In this document: positions 29,866 to 38,439 of the stretch, one piece after another | Numbering within the stretch: the first letter of the stretch is position 1 | Layout: each line of letters starts with the position of its first letter | Source: JBPBQZ01 sp050955105 | Lineage (GTDB): Bacteria > Pseudomonadota > Gammaproteobacteria > Burkholderiales > Burkholderiaceae | Reading direction: 5' to 3' | Length of the DNA: 64,000 bases | Assembly: GCA_050955105.1 (NCBI GenBank) | Contig: JBPBQZ010000002.1 | Span: 1 to 64,000, forward strand | The notes under the pieces: generated by a model | Seen by the model: only the letters and a program-made list of their open reading frames with translations | The model's database searches: none | What the model was told of the DNA's origin: nothing | Program-made: the position numbers and the translations under genes

Positions 29866-30228
29866 ATGAACCTGAAAATCAGCGGACACCACGTAGACGT
29901 CACGCCCGCCCTGCGCGAATACACGATCGGCAAACTCGGTCGCGTCGAGCGTCACAATGATCAGGTCATCGATGCCGCTGTCATCTTCTGTATCGACAGA
30001 CACAGCGAAAAGGACAAACGGCAGCGAGCGGAAATATCACTCCTTCTAAAAGACAAAAAACTCGTTGTCAAAAGCGCCGACGGCAACCTCTATGCGGCCA
30101 TTGACCTCGCGGTCGACAAACTCGACCGGCAAGTGATTCGCCACAAAGACCGCGTACGCGGCTACGAACATTCGGCCATCAAACACTCCAGCGACGAAGC
30201 CAGCATCGACGAAGCGATGCCTGAATAA
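29866..30228 (+). CDS. hpf: Ribosome hibernation promoting factor (short/intermediate form)
   Basis: A 120-residue sigma-54 modulation/YfiA-family protein (MNLKISGHHVDVTPALREYT; VDKLDRQVIRHKDRVRG). It should bind the 30S subunit in stationary phase and promote inactive ribosome dimers. It is longer than the 95-residue E. coli HPF by an acidic tail but lacks the long-form C-terminal dimerisation domain. It is separated from rpoN by 164 bases and followed by a clear terminator. Confidence 0.95.
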   Translation: MNLKISGHHVDVTPALREYTIGKLGRVERHNDQVIDAAVIFCIDRHSEKDKRQRAEISLLLKDKKLVVKSADGNLYAAIDLAVDKLDRQVIRHKDRVRGYEHSAIKHSSDEASIDEAMPE

Positions 30229-30284
30229 GCAATTCGCGCCAAACAGGGTGAGCCGCGCAGCAACTGCGTTGGCTCCAGATACCG

Positions 30285-30312
30285 AATGCCCGGCCAAGCT
30301 GGGCATTTTTAT
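30285..30312 (+). terminator. Intrinsic terminator of hpf
   Basis: AATGCCC (30285-30291) and GGGCATT (30301-30307) form a perfect 7-bp stem with a 9-base loop, followed by TTTATT. This should end the rpoN-hpf transcript and isolate ptsN. Confidence 0.85.
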
Positions 30313-30365
30313 TGAGAGAACTGCCGAATCATCTGGCGCACTGCACCACGCGCGAATGGCTGAAC

Positions 30366-30371
30366 TATAAT
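30366..30371 (+). promoter_or_regulatory. ptsN: Candidate -10 element for ptsN (TATAAT)
   Basis: A perfect TATAAT lies 54 bases after the hpf terminator. No good TTGACA-like -35 is at 16-18 bases; the nearest, CTGCAC, is 19 bases away. The palindrome 32 bases downstream would lie in the transcribed leader. Confidence 0.5.
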
Positions 30372-30402
30372 ATTCCGCTCCTACTCGGGTTTCTTCTAAG
30401 CG

Positions 30403-30420
30403 CTACAGTGCGCACTGTAG
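30403..30420. promoter_or_regulatory. 18-bp perfect palindrome in the ptsN leader
   Basis: CTACAGTGCGCACTGTAG reads identically on both strands with no central spacer. Such spacerless symmetry is typical of a DNA site for a dimeric protein rather than an RNA hairpin with a normal loop. Position downstream of the candidate -10 would suit a roadblock repressor. No regulator gene is nearby. Confidence 0.6.
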
Positions 30421-30552
30421 TGATTCGAGAAGCTCGGGTGCCGCGATAGAGCCTCAAGTGCGCAATGCATAGCGTGTTGCGCGGCGCGGCATGCGCGCCC
30501 GCATCAGGCAGGCGACTGAAGTCCGTTTGTCCAGTGCGAAATTCCTGCCAAA

Positions 30553-31008
30553 ATGAATCGTCTAGCTAAACTCCTGCCGCTGGAAAACGTCCTGTTAGGG
30601 CTGTCGGTCACTAGCAAGAAAAGCGTTTTCGAACACGCGGGGTCGATATTCGAGAACCACAACGGTATCGCGCGCAGCGTCGTCACCGACAATCTTTTCG
30701 CGCGGGAACGCCTGGGATCCACCGGCCTCGGCGAAGGCGTAGCCATTCCCCACGGCCGCATCAAGGGTCTCAAGGTTCCGCAGGCCGCTTTCGTGCGCCT
30801 GGCGGAACCCATTCCATTCGAATCGCCCGACGCGCAACCGGTTGGCCTGCTGATATTCCTGCTAGTGCCCGAACAGGCAACGCAACAGCATCTGGAGATC
30901 CTCTCCGAGATCGCGCAACTGCTCTCCGACCGCGATGCACGCGAACAGTTGGCCAAAGGCACCGATCCCGTCGCAGTACATCGAATTCTCACCAGTTGGA
31001 CGCCGTGA
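30553..31008 (+). CDS. ptsN: PTS IIA-like nitrogen regulatory protein
   Basis: A 151-residue EIIA-Ntr protein, the output of the nitrogen-related phosphotransferase chain that modulates potassium transport and metabolism. The phospho-accepting histidine is His67 in VAIPHGRI. It starts MNRLAKLLPLENVLLGL as usual. With hprK downstream, phosphorylation in this chain may also depend on HPr serine phosphorylation. Confidence 0.95.
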   Translation: MNRLAKLLPLENVLLGLSVTSKKSVFEHAGSIFENHNGIARSVVTDNLFARERLGSTGLGEGVAIPHGRIKGLKVPQAAFVRLAEPIPFESPDAQPVGLLIFLLVPEQATQQHLEILSEIAQLLSDRDAREQLAKGTDPVAVHRILTSWTP

Positions 31009-31189
31009 AGGCCGCGCCGGAAGTAGCCGGGGGACCACGAAATAGTCAGCAAAAAGTCGATAAAACGCTGATAAACCAGGCGAAAATGGCCGCTAACGCT
31101 CCATAATCCGTGTCCGGCAGGTAATATCGCAATTTGCATGGACGCAAGACGCCGGACGGACTTTCCCGAACGGCGCGGGGAGCCGCTGA

Positions 31190-32158
31190 ATGGATATGTC
31201 GAGCATCAATGCTCAAAGCATTTTCGACGATAACGCCGCTGCGCTGAAACTCAGCTGGCTGACCGGCCATGAAGGCTGGGAGCGCGGTTTTTCGAGCGAA
31301 ACTGTCGACAAGGCCACCTCGGGCGCCGATCTCGTCGGGCATTTGAATCTGATCCATCCCAACCGCATCCAGGTGCTGGGCGAAGCCGAGCTCGAATACT
31401 ACGAGCGCCAAACCGACGAAGCACGCAAGCGGCACATGGCCGAGTTGATCAGCCTGGAACCGCCCTTCCTCGTCATCGGCGATGGCCGCGAAGCGCCCGG
31501 CGAACTGGTGCTGCGTTGCACGCGCTCATCCACGCCGCTTTTCACCACCGCCTTGTCGGCCGCGGCCGTGATCGACAACCTGCGCCTCTACATGTCGCGC
31601 ATTCTGGCGCCGCGCGAGACCAAGCATGGCGTCTTCCTCGATATTCTTGGCATGGGCGTGCTGCTGACCGGCGATTCCGGACTGGGCAAAAGTGAACTCG
31701 GGCTCGAGCTCATCAGCCGCGGGCATGGACTGGTATCGGACGATGCCGTCGATTTCGTGCGACTCGGTCCCGACTTTGTCGAAGGTCGCTGCCCGCCCCT
31801 ATTGCAGAACCTGTTGGAAGTCCGCGGGCTGGGGCTACTGGATATCAAAACCATCTTCGGCGAAACCGCGGTGCGCCGCAAAATGAAGCTGAAGCTGATC
31901 GTCGAGCTGGTGCGCCGCACCGACGGCGAATTCCAGCGCCTGCCGCTCGAATCGCAAACCGTCGACGTGCTGGGTCTGCCCATCAACAAGGTGATCTTGC
32001 AAGTGGCAGCCGGCCGCAACTTGGCGGTGCTGGTGGAAGCCGCCGTGCGCAATACCATCTTGCGGCTGCGCGGCATCGACACGCTGCGCGACTTCATGGA
32101 TCGGCAGCGTCTGGCGATGCAGGATCCCGACAGTCAGTTTCCCGGCAAGCTGATTTAA
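31190..32158 (+). CDS. hprK: HPr(Ser) kinase/phosphorylase
   Basis: A 322-residue bifunctional enzyme that phosphorylates and dephosphorylates HPr on serine. The catalytic His146 lies in KHGVFLDI, Walker A is GDSGLGKSE (161-169) and the HPrK signature LLEVRGLGLLDIKTIFGE follows. GGGGAG sits 7 bases before ATG 31190. In betaproteobacteria it regulates PTS-linked signalling rather than classical catabolite repression. Confidence 0.96.
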   Translation: MDMSSINAQSIFDDNAAALKLSWLTGHEGWERGFSSETVDKATSGADLVGHLNLIHPNRIQVLGEAELEYYERQTDEARKRHMAELISLEPPFLVIGDGREAPGELVLRCTRSSTPLFTTALSAAAVIDNLRLYMSRILAPRETKHGVFLDILGMGVLLTGDSGLGKSELGLELISRGHGLVSDDAVDFVRLGPDFVEGRCPPLLQNLLEVRGLGLLDIKTIFGETAVRRKMKLKLIVELVRRTDGEFQRLPLESQTVDVLGLPINKVILQVAAGRNLAVLVEAAVRNTILRLRGIDTLRDFMDRQRLAMQDPDSQFPGKLI

Positions 32159-32251
32159 ACAAACGGGCCGCCGGCCGCTGCAGCCTGCCTTGACGCCTGC
32201 CCGCCGCGGCGCATTTGGCCAATGTTATGATGGCCACCACTGAGTGCTGCC

Positions 32252-33157
32252 ATGCGAATCGTCCTTATCACCGGAATTTCCGGTTCCGGCAAATCCGTTG
32301 CGCTGACCGCGCTGGAAGACGCCGGCTATTACTGCGTCGATAACCTGCCGCCCCGTTTCTTGCCCGAACTCGCGGCATTCCTGGTGCGCGACGGCGTGCA
32401 GCGGCTCGCCATTGCCGTCGATGCCCGCTCGGGCAGCGCGTTTTCCGATCTCCCCGCCATCATCGGCGACCTGCGCGTCGCCGGTCACAGTGTCCGCGTG
32501 CTGTTCCTCAATGCCAGCACCCAGGCGTTGATCCAGCGTTTTTCCGAAACACGCCGCAAGCACCCCTTGTCCGGGCTGATCGATCGTGCCGACGGCGCCT
32601 CGCAGGCTTCACTGGCCGATGCCATCGAACGCGAACGCGAACTCGTCGCCGACTTGGCCGCGCTCGGCCATCAAATCGATACCAGTACGCTGCGTGCCAG
32701 CGCGCTGCGCGCCTGGGTTCGTCATTTCTGCGACCACGAGCATTCCGGACTGACATTGATGTTCGAGTCCTTCGCCTTCAAACGCGGCGTGCCGCTCGAT
32801 GCGGACTTCGTTTTCGACGTGCGCGTGTTGCCCAACCCCTTCTACGAACGAGCGCTGCGCCCCCTGACGGGGCTCGACGCACCGGTACAGAATTTCCTGG
32901 GCGCGCTGCCGGAGGTACGGGAAATGCTCGACGACATCGCCGGCTACCTGCGCAAATGGCTGCCCAAGTTCCGTGACGACAGCCGCGCGTATCTGACCGT
33001 TGCATTGGGCTGCACCGGCGGCCAGCATCGCTCGGTTTATCTGGCGCAGCAATTGGCGAGCATTTTCGAAACAGATACCGACGTGCTGGTGCGGCACCGC
33101 GAACTCGCGCAACCCGGCGACGCGCCGCCCGATGGGTCGCGCACCGCCGCGCATTGA
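32252..33157 (+). CDS. rapZ: RNase adapter protein RapZ
   Basis: A 301-residue P-loop protein (ITGISGSGKS, residues 7-16) that in E. coli binds small RNAs such as GlmZ and hands them to RNase E. The second nucleotide-site motif and the C-terminal region (YLTVALGCTGGQHRSVYLAQ) are intact. It is 94 bases after hprK in the conserved rpoN-ptsN-hprK-rapZ order. Confidence 0.95.
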   Translation: MRIVLITGISGSGKSVALTALEDAGYYCVDNLPPRFLPELAAFLVRDGVQRLAIAVDARSGSAFSDLPAIIGDLRVAGHSVRVLFLNASTQALIQRFSETRRKHPLSGLIDRADGASQASLADAIERERELVADLAALGHQIDTSTLRASALRAWVRHFCDHEHSGLTLMFESFAFKRGVPLDADFVFDVRVLPNPFYERALRPLTGLDAPVQNFLGALPEVREMLDDIAGYLRKWLPKFRDDSRAYLTVALGCTGGQHRSVYLAQQLASIFETDTDVLVRHRELAQPGDAPPDGSRTAAH

Positions 33158-33176
33158 CCCGTTTACCGAAACAGAC

Positions 33177-33803
33177 ATGACCTCGATCCACGCAGAACTG
33201 CCGCTATTTCCCTTGCGTACCGTGCTGTTTCCCGACGGCCTGCTGCCTTTGCGAATTTTCGAAGCGCGCTACATGGACATGACGCGCGAATGCCTGCGCG
33301 ACCAATCGTCGTTCGGCATTTGCTTATTGCGCAGTGGCGACGAAGTAGCGCGCAAAGGCGAGGTGCCGGAAACCGAAAGCGTGGGCTGCATGGCCGAAAT
33401 CATCGACTGCGATATGGAGCAGATGGGCGTGTTGCTAGTGAACGTACGAGGCACGCGGCGCTTTCGTCTGCTGTCGACGCATGTACAGCCGGACGGTTTG
33501 CTACGCGGCATGGCCGAACCCATTCCGGCCGACGATCCGCCCGACGGAAGCGAGCACATCGCCAAGATGGCCGCTTGCGCCGAAGCGCTGGAACGTGTGA
33601 TCGGCTCGCTGTCGGAACGTGATGCGACAAGCGTGCCCTTCCTCAAGCCCTATCGTCTGGATGATCCGGTCTGGGTAGGTAATCGATTGTCTGAAGTGCT
33701 GCCGATTCCGCTCGGCGCGCGCCAAAAACTGATGGCTCTCGAGGATGCGGCAGCGCGCATCGATCTAGTCCACCAATACATGCAGCGCCACCAGTTGCTT
33801 TAG
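33177..33803 (+). CDS. LON substrate-binding domain protein
   Basis: A 208-residue stand-alone LON-N domain protein (ELPLFPLRTVLFPDGLLPLRI; FEARYMDM). It lacks the Lon ATPase and protease domains. Function is uncertain, possibly substrate selection or protein stabilisation. ATG 33177 lies 20 bases after rapZ. Its TAG overlaps the convergent mutY TAA by 4 bases. Confidence 0.85.
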   Translation: MTSIHAELPLFPLRTVLFPDGLLPLRIFEARYMDMTRECLRDQSSFGICLLRSGDEVARKGEVPETESVGCMAEIIDCDMEQMGVLLVNVRGTRRFRLLSTHVQPDGLLRGMAEPIPADDPPDGSEHIAKMAACAEALERVIGSLSERDATSVPFLKPYRLDDPVWVGNRLSEVLPIPLGARQKLMALEDAAARIDLVHQYMQRHQLL

Positions 33804-35011
33804 AGCAGCGAACCCGACATCGAATCCAGCAGCTTGCGCACCGGGGCCGGCACGCCCACCTCATTCAGCCGGCCGAGTGCGACCCAGGCGAACTCGTCTT
33901 CGGCGCACCCGGCATCGCCCCCTCCTTGCCCGGGCAGCGCCGGCTGCGATTCCGCGACATGGCCCTCAAGGGCCGAGATCTCCAGCCGAAAATGCGTGAA
34001 CGTATGGGCAATTTCCGCCAACGGCTGCAAAGCATCGCTTACACCCCAGGTACGCGCGCGTTCGGCGAGAACCGACGCGTCCGCCGCCTCGGGCAGACTC
34101 CATAGACCGCCCCAGATACCTGTCGGCGGTCGGCGATACAACAAAACCGCTTCGCCCCGCCGCAATACCAGCATTGAAGTCTGGCGCGTCGGCAACGGCT
34201 TCTTGGTCCGCCGCGTCGGCAATTCGGCCTGACGCTTTTCACGAAACGCCACGCAGTCGCTCATCAATGGGCAGCGTTGGCACAGCGGGCGGCTACGCAC
34301 GCAAAGCGTGGCGCCGAGGTCCATCAGGCCCTGCGTATAGTCGGCAATCGATTCACTATCGGGTGCCGGCAACAGTGCCTCGGCCAGCGTCCACATCGCC
34401 TGTTCGACGCGCCGTTCCGAGGGCCAGCCCTCAATGCCATAGACACGCGCGAGCACACGCTTCACGTTACCGTCGAGAATGGCAGCGCGTGCCCCCGAGG
34501 AGAAGGCCGCGATGGCGGCCGCGGTCGAGCGCCCGATCCCTGGTAGCTCCGCAAGCGTCGCCGCGTCGGTGGGAAACACGCCTTGGTGCGTGTCCATTAC
34601 CGCGATCGCGCAGCGATGCAGATTGCGGGCGCGCGAGTAATAGCCAAGCCCGCTCCAATGCGCCATTACCTCGTCGACCGGTGCCGCCGCCAGCGCGCCC
34701 ACGCTCGGAAAACGGGTCATGAAACGCGCGTAGTAGGGAATGACGGTGGCCACTTGCGTCTGCTGCAACATGATTTCCGATACCCATATGCGATAGGCAT
34801 CTTGCGTTTGCTGCCAAGGCAATTCGTGCCGGCCATGTGCGCGCTGCCACGCGACCACGCGTTGTGCGAACGTGGCGCGATCCGGGCCGCGCGCCGCCAT
34901 GTCGGCTGCCGGCGCGTCGTCCGGGCCTGCGTCGAACTCGCCGAGTTCAACGGATTTAACGGCTTCGGCCGCGTCACTGGGTGCCGCTGCGTAAGGTCTC
35001 ACGTCGGTCAC
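33800..35011 (-). CDS. mutY: A/G-specific adenine DNA glycosylase
   Basis: Removes adenine mispaired with 8-oxoguanine, about 403 residues. The catalytic Glu is in WVSEIMLQQTQV, the helix-hairpin-helix is LAELPGIGRSTAAAIA, and the catalytic Asp is in AILDGNVKRVLARVYG. The [4Fe-4S] ligands are in CVRSRPLCQRCPLMSDC. The C-terminal MutT-like domain recognises 8-oxoG. The GTG at 35011 overlaps the mutM TGA (GTGA), so I take it as the start; the first 45 residues are non-conserved. Its pairing with mutM groups two enzymes of the GO repair system. Confidence 0.94.
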   Translation of the reverse strand: MTDVRPYAAAPSDAAEAVKSVELGEFDAGPDDAPAADMAARGPDRATFAQRVVAWQRAHGRHELPWQQTQDAYRIWVSEIMLQQTQVATVIPYYARFMTRFPSVGALAAAPVDEVMAHWSGLGYYSRARNLHRCAIAVMDTHQGVFPTDAATLAELPGIGRSTAAAIAAFSSGARAAILDGNVKRVLARVYGIEGWPSERRVEQAMWTLAEALLPAPDSESIADYTQGLMDLGATLCVRSRPLCQRCPLMSDCVAFREKRQAELPTRRTKKPLPTRQTSMLVLRRGEAVLLYRRPPTGIWGGLWSLPEAADASVLAERARTWGVSDALQPLAEIAHTFTHFRLEISALEGHVAESQPALPGQGGGDAGCAEDEFAWVALGRLNEVGVPAPVRKLLDSMSGSLL

Positions 35012-35838
35012 GTCTGGCAAACCGGACAGAAGAATGTGGAGCGCTGCCCCTGCACGATCGATCGCACCGGCGTCGCGCAAGCATGGCAAGGCAAACCAGC
35101 GCGACCGTAAACCAGATGCTCGAGCTGGAAACAGCCCATTTCGCCGCCGCTGCCGGAATAGTCGCGCAGCGAGCTGCCGCCCTTGTCGATCGCCTCGCCA
35201 AGCGTGGCGCGAATCGCGTCCGCGAGCCGCCGATAGCGAAACAGCGAGACGCGTGAAGCCGCCGTCGTCGGCCGGATGCCCGCCCTGAAAAGGCTTTCGG
35301 ACGCGTAGATATTGCCGACCCCCACCACCGCCGTGCCGGCCAGCAAAAACTGCTTGACCGAGACCTGCCGAGCGCGACTTTCTCGATACAACAATGCGCC
35401 GTCGAAGCCGGCCAGCAAAGGTTCGACGCCGAGACTGGCGAGCAAGGGGTGCGCGAGAATGTCGCCGGCTTCGCGCGGGTGCCAAAGCACGGCGCCGAAG
35501 CGGCGCGGATCGCGCAGACGCAGCACGCATTCGTCGAAGATCCAGTCGACGTGATCGTGCTTGCCAACCGGCACGGGCTCGCCGTCGAGCGGCAGGATGC
35601 GCAACGAACCCGACATGCCCAGATGCAGAATCTGCCAACCGGCATCGCATTCGAGCAGCAGGTATTTACCGCGCCGCGTAACGCTGTTCACAACCCGCTG
35701 CGCTACGGTCTCGGCAAGATGCGGCGGCACCGGCCAGCGCAGTGAAGGATTGCGCACCTCGACGCGCGCAATCCGGCGGCCGGTAAGATGGGGGGCAATT
35801 CCTAAACGGGTAACTTCGACTTCCGGCAACTCTGGCAT
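35008..35838 (-). CDS. mutM: Formamidopyrimidine-DNA glycosylase
   Basis: Excises 8-oxoguanine and formamidopyrimidines, 276 residues. It has the N-terminal catalytic MPELPEVE (Pro1 after Met removal, Glu2), the H2TH region (GNIYASESLFRAGI) and a C-terminal zinc finger (CHACATPV...CPVC). It is followed directly by mutY on the same strand with a 4-base overlap, so the two repair enzymes should be co-expressed. Confidence 0.97.
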   Translation of the reverse strand: MPELPEVEVTRLGIAPHLTGRRIARVEVRNPSLRWPVPPHLAETVAQRVVNSVTRRGKYLLLECDAGWQILHLGMSGSLRILPLDGEPVPVGKHDHVDWIFDECVLRLRDPRRFGAVLWHPREAGDILAHPLLASLGVEPLLAGFDGALLYRESRARQVSVKQFLLAGTAVVGVGNIYASESLFRAGIRPTTAASRVSLFRYRRLADAIRATLGEAIDKGGSSLRDYSGSGGEMGCFQLEHLVYGRAGLPCHACATPVRSIVQGQRSTFFCPVCQT

Positions 35839-35914
35839 GTGAAACGGCCTTGGCTTTATCGCATGCTATTGTAGCCATCGCGATACAATTTCCAGAAACA
35901 AAGATCGGATATCC

Positions 35915-37825
35915 ATGAACTTTCCTTACGCCGGACCGTCTCTGCGACCAACGGCCGCTGCGGTTCGCGCCGCATTCGCCACGCTGGCTTCGATGATGGT
36001 GGTCGTCGGCTTTACCGCATTGCCGCTTGACGCGCTGGCCCAGGCCACTGATCGACCGGCCAATCCCGCGGCGCCCGTCGATCCCGCCAGCACCACTGCG
36101 CCGGCGGATCTGCCACCGGCCGCCCCGGTCGACAGCGATTCGGTCACGTCTTCCGATCTGTTGAATGCACCGCCGGAAACGCTTTCGCCAGCCGCCGAGC
36201 AGCGGCTGCCGCACGTCGAGCTCAGCAGCCAGATCATGTTCCAGGTGCTGGCGGCCGAAATCGCCCTGCAGCGCGGCGAGGTCGGGCCGGCCTATCAAAC
36301 CTATCTGGCGCTGGCGCAAGACACGCACGATCCCCGCACCGCGCAGCGCGCGACCGAGATCGCGTTGGCCGCTCAGAGTCCGAACGACGCGCTGACGGCG
36401 GCGCGGCTCTGGCACCAGGACGCCCCTGCCTCGTCGCGAGCTGCCCAGGTCGATGCCTCGCTGCTGGTGCTCACAGGTCATTTAACCGAAGCCGAGCCGC
36501 TGCTGGCCGAAGAACTCGCCAAGGTTCAACCTGCAGAGCGGCCCGATGCGATTCTCGCATTGCAACTGCTGGTGTCGCGCAGCCAGGATCGCGTGGGCGG
36601 CGTTGCCACCCTAACGCGGCTGCTGAAAAACGATATGCAAAGGCCCGAAGCGCTCTACGCGATCGGCCGGCAGCATCTGCTTGCCGACGATCCGCCGGCG
36701 GCCAAGGCCTCGCTCGAAGCGGCGCTCAAAATTCAGCCTGATTTCGAACCCGCGGCGCTGACGCTTGCGCAAATGGGCGATGCCGAACGCCAGGAAGTCA
36801 TCGCCTCGCTCACCGCCTTCGTGCAGAAAAACCCAAGCTCGCGCAGCGCCCGGCTGACGCTCGCGCAACTCTACCTGGGCGAGGGCAAACTCGACGACGC
36901 GCAGGCGCAGTTCGAAGCGATGCGCAAGCTCGATCCGAAAGACGCGCCGCCGCTGCTCGCGCTCGCATTGATTCAGCTGCAGCGCAAGCACAACGACGCC
37001 GCGCAAACGCTGCTGCAGCAGTACGCGCAACTCACGCAGGCGCAGGGCGCGGGCGATCCGGGGCAAGCCTATGTGTATCTGTCGCAGATCGCGCTCGATA
37101 AAAAAGATGAGGCGACAGCGCTCGACTGGCTATCGAAGGTAACGCCGCAAAGCAATCAATACTTCGCCGCCCAGATCACGCGCGCGCAAATCCTGGCGCA
37201 ACAGAAACAATACGATCAGGCGCACGCCGTCCTCGCGCAAACGCAGCCCGCCAGCGTGCAGGAGAAGGTCCTGCTGGTGCGCGCCGATGCGGGTGTGTCG
37301 ATGCAGGCGGGCCAATCGCCGCAGGCCGAAAAAGAGCTGGCCGAACTGTCGCGCGCCGTGCCCAGCGATCCAGACGTCCTGTACGACTACGCAATGGCCG
37401 CCGAGCGCAATGGTCATTACGATCTGATGGAAACGCAGTTGCGTAAATTGATGGTGCTCGATCCGACCAACGCGCAGGCCTACAACGCACTCGGTTATTC
37501 ATTGGCGGACCGCAACGTCAAGCTCGACGAAGCCGGTCAACTCGTGGCGAAGGCCGTGGCGCTGGCACCCGGCGATCCCTTCATCCTGGATAGCCAGGGC
37601 TGGGTCAAATATCGGCAAGGCGACTTGAATGACGCGGCAACGCTGCTGCAGAAGGCGTACTCGATCCGGCCCAACGCCGAAATCGGCGCACACCTCGGCG
37701 AAGTGCTGTGGGTACAGGGTCGTCGCGACGACGCACGTGCGTCGTGGCGCAATGCGCAAAAGCTCGAGCCCGATAACGACACGCTGGTAAAGACCTTGAA
37801 GCGCCTGAACGCGGGTAGCTTGTAA
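35915..37825 (+). CDS. Exported TPR-repeat protein
   Basis: A 636-residue protein with an N-terminal hydrophobic signal (MMVVVGFTALPLDALAQA near 25-45) and a Pro/Ala/Asp-rich linker to about 95. About 15 tetratricopeptide-like helical pairs then run to the end (for example LTLAQLYLGEGKLDDAQAQF, AYNALGYSLADRNVKLDEA). It is a scaffold probably acting in the periplasm. Its stop codon overlaps the lolB ATG, a pairing seen in related genomes that suggests a role in lipoprotein or envelope handling; this is inference. Confidence 0.85.
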   Translation: MNFPYAGPSLRPTAAAVRAAFATLASMMVVVGFTALPLDALAQATDRPANPAAPVDPASTTAPADLPPAAPVDSDSVTSSDLLNAPPETLSPAAEQRLPHVELSSQIMFQVLAAEIALQRGEVGPAYQTYLALAQDTHDPRTAQRATEIALAAQSPNDALTAARLWHQDAPASSRAAQVDASLLVLTGHLTEAEPLLAEELAKVQPAERPDAILALQLLVSRSQDRVGGVATLTRLLKNDMQRPEALYAIGRQHLLADDPPAAKASLEAALKIQPDFEPAALTLAQMGDAERQEVIASLTAFVQKNPSSRSARLTLAQLYLGEGKLDDAQAQFEAMRKLDPKDAPPLLALALIQLQRKHNDAAQTLLQQYAQLTQAQGAGDPGQAYVYLSQIALDKKDEATALDWLSKVTPQSNQYFAAQITRAQILAQQKQYDQAHAVLAQTQPASVQEKVLLVRADAGVSMQAGQSPQAEKELAELSRAVPSDPDVLYDYAMAAERNGHYDLMETQLRKLMVLDPTNAQAYNALGYSLADRNVKLDEAGQLVAKAVALAPGDPFILDSQGWVKYRQGDLNDAATLLQKAYSIRPNAEIGAHLGEVLWVQGRRDDARASWRNAQKLEPDNDTLVKTLKRLNAGSL

Positions 37826-38418
37826 TGCGCCGCCTATTGATTCCCACCCTGGTCGCGGTGCTTGCTCTCGCAGGCTGTGCCGTGCCCAGTGCCCGCTCCA
37901 CTTCGCAGGCAAATGCCGACGCGAGCGCGACGGCGCATACGCCGATCCATCTCGAAGGGCGTTTCGCCGTCGACTATACCGACCAGAACGGCACCACCCG
38001 CAACGCCTATGGCAACTTCGACTGGCGCGAGGAAGCGGGCACGGTAACGCTGCAATTGCGCAGCCCCTTGGGGCAGACGCTGGCACTGATCGAAAGCGCG
38101 CCGGGCACCGCCACGCTCGAACTGCCGAACCGCCCTCCACAGACCGCGCCGAACGTCGAGGAATTGATGCAACGGGTCATCGGCTTCGGCTTGCCGGTGG
38201 ATGGCATGCGCTACTGGATCAAGGGTCATCCGGCGCCGGGCAGCCACGCTTCGGTCGAAAATAATTCGGATGGCCAGATTTCACAACTGCGTCAGAACGA
38301 TTGGCTGATTCACTACGTCAGCTACACCCCGGATCAGAACCCGCAACCACAACGGATCGACTTGTCGCATGAAGGCAGCGGACCGCCGATTCGCGTGAAA
38401 CTGGTGTTCGACGAATAA
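37825..38418 (+). CDS. lolB: Outer-membrane lipoprotein receptor LolB
   Basis: Accepts lipoproteins from LolA and inserts them in the outer membrane, 197 residues. The lipobox VLALAGC places the lipidated cysteine at about residue 18. LolB wording follows (LEGRFAVDYTDQNG, GNFDWREEAGTVTLQLRSPLGQ as split strands, VDGMRYWIKGHP). The TAATG overlap with the upstream gene implies coupling, and ispE follows 21 bases later. Confidence 0.92.
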   Translation: MRRLLIPTLVAVLALAGCAVPSARSTSQANADASATAHTPIHLEGRFAVDYTDQNGTTRNAYGNFDWREEAGTVTLQLRSPLGQTLALIESAPGTATLELPNRPPQTAPNVEELMQRVIGFGLPVDGMRYWIKGHPAPGSHASVENNSDGQISQLRQNDWLIHYVSYTPDQNPQPQRIDLSHEGSGPPIRVKLVFDE

Positions 38419-38439
38419 AACGCCTCAGAAACACCGCTC

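Larger units (their letters stand above)
30229..30552 (+). other. Intergenic control region between hpf and ptsN
   Basis: These 324 bases hold no protein gene. They contain, in order, the hpf terminator (30285-30312), a consensus -10 hexamer (30366-30371), an 18-bp perfect palindrome (30403-30420) and a looser GCGCAA/TTGCGC inverted repeat (30460-30482). If the promoter is used, ptsN has a leader of roughly 175 bases. Confidence 0.7.
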
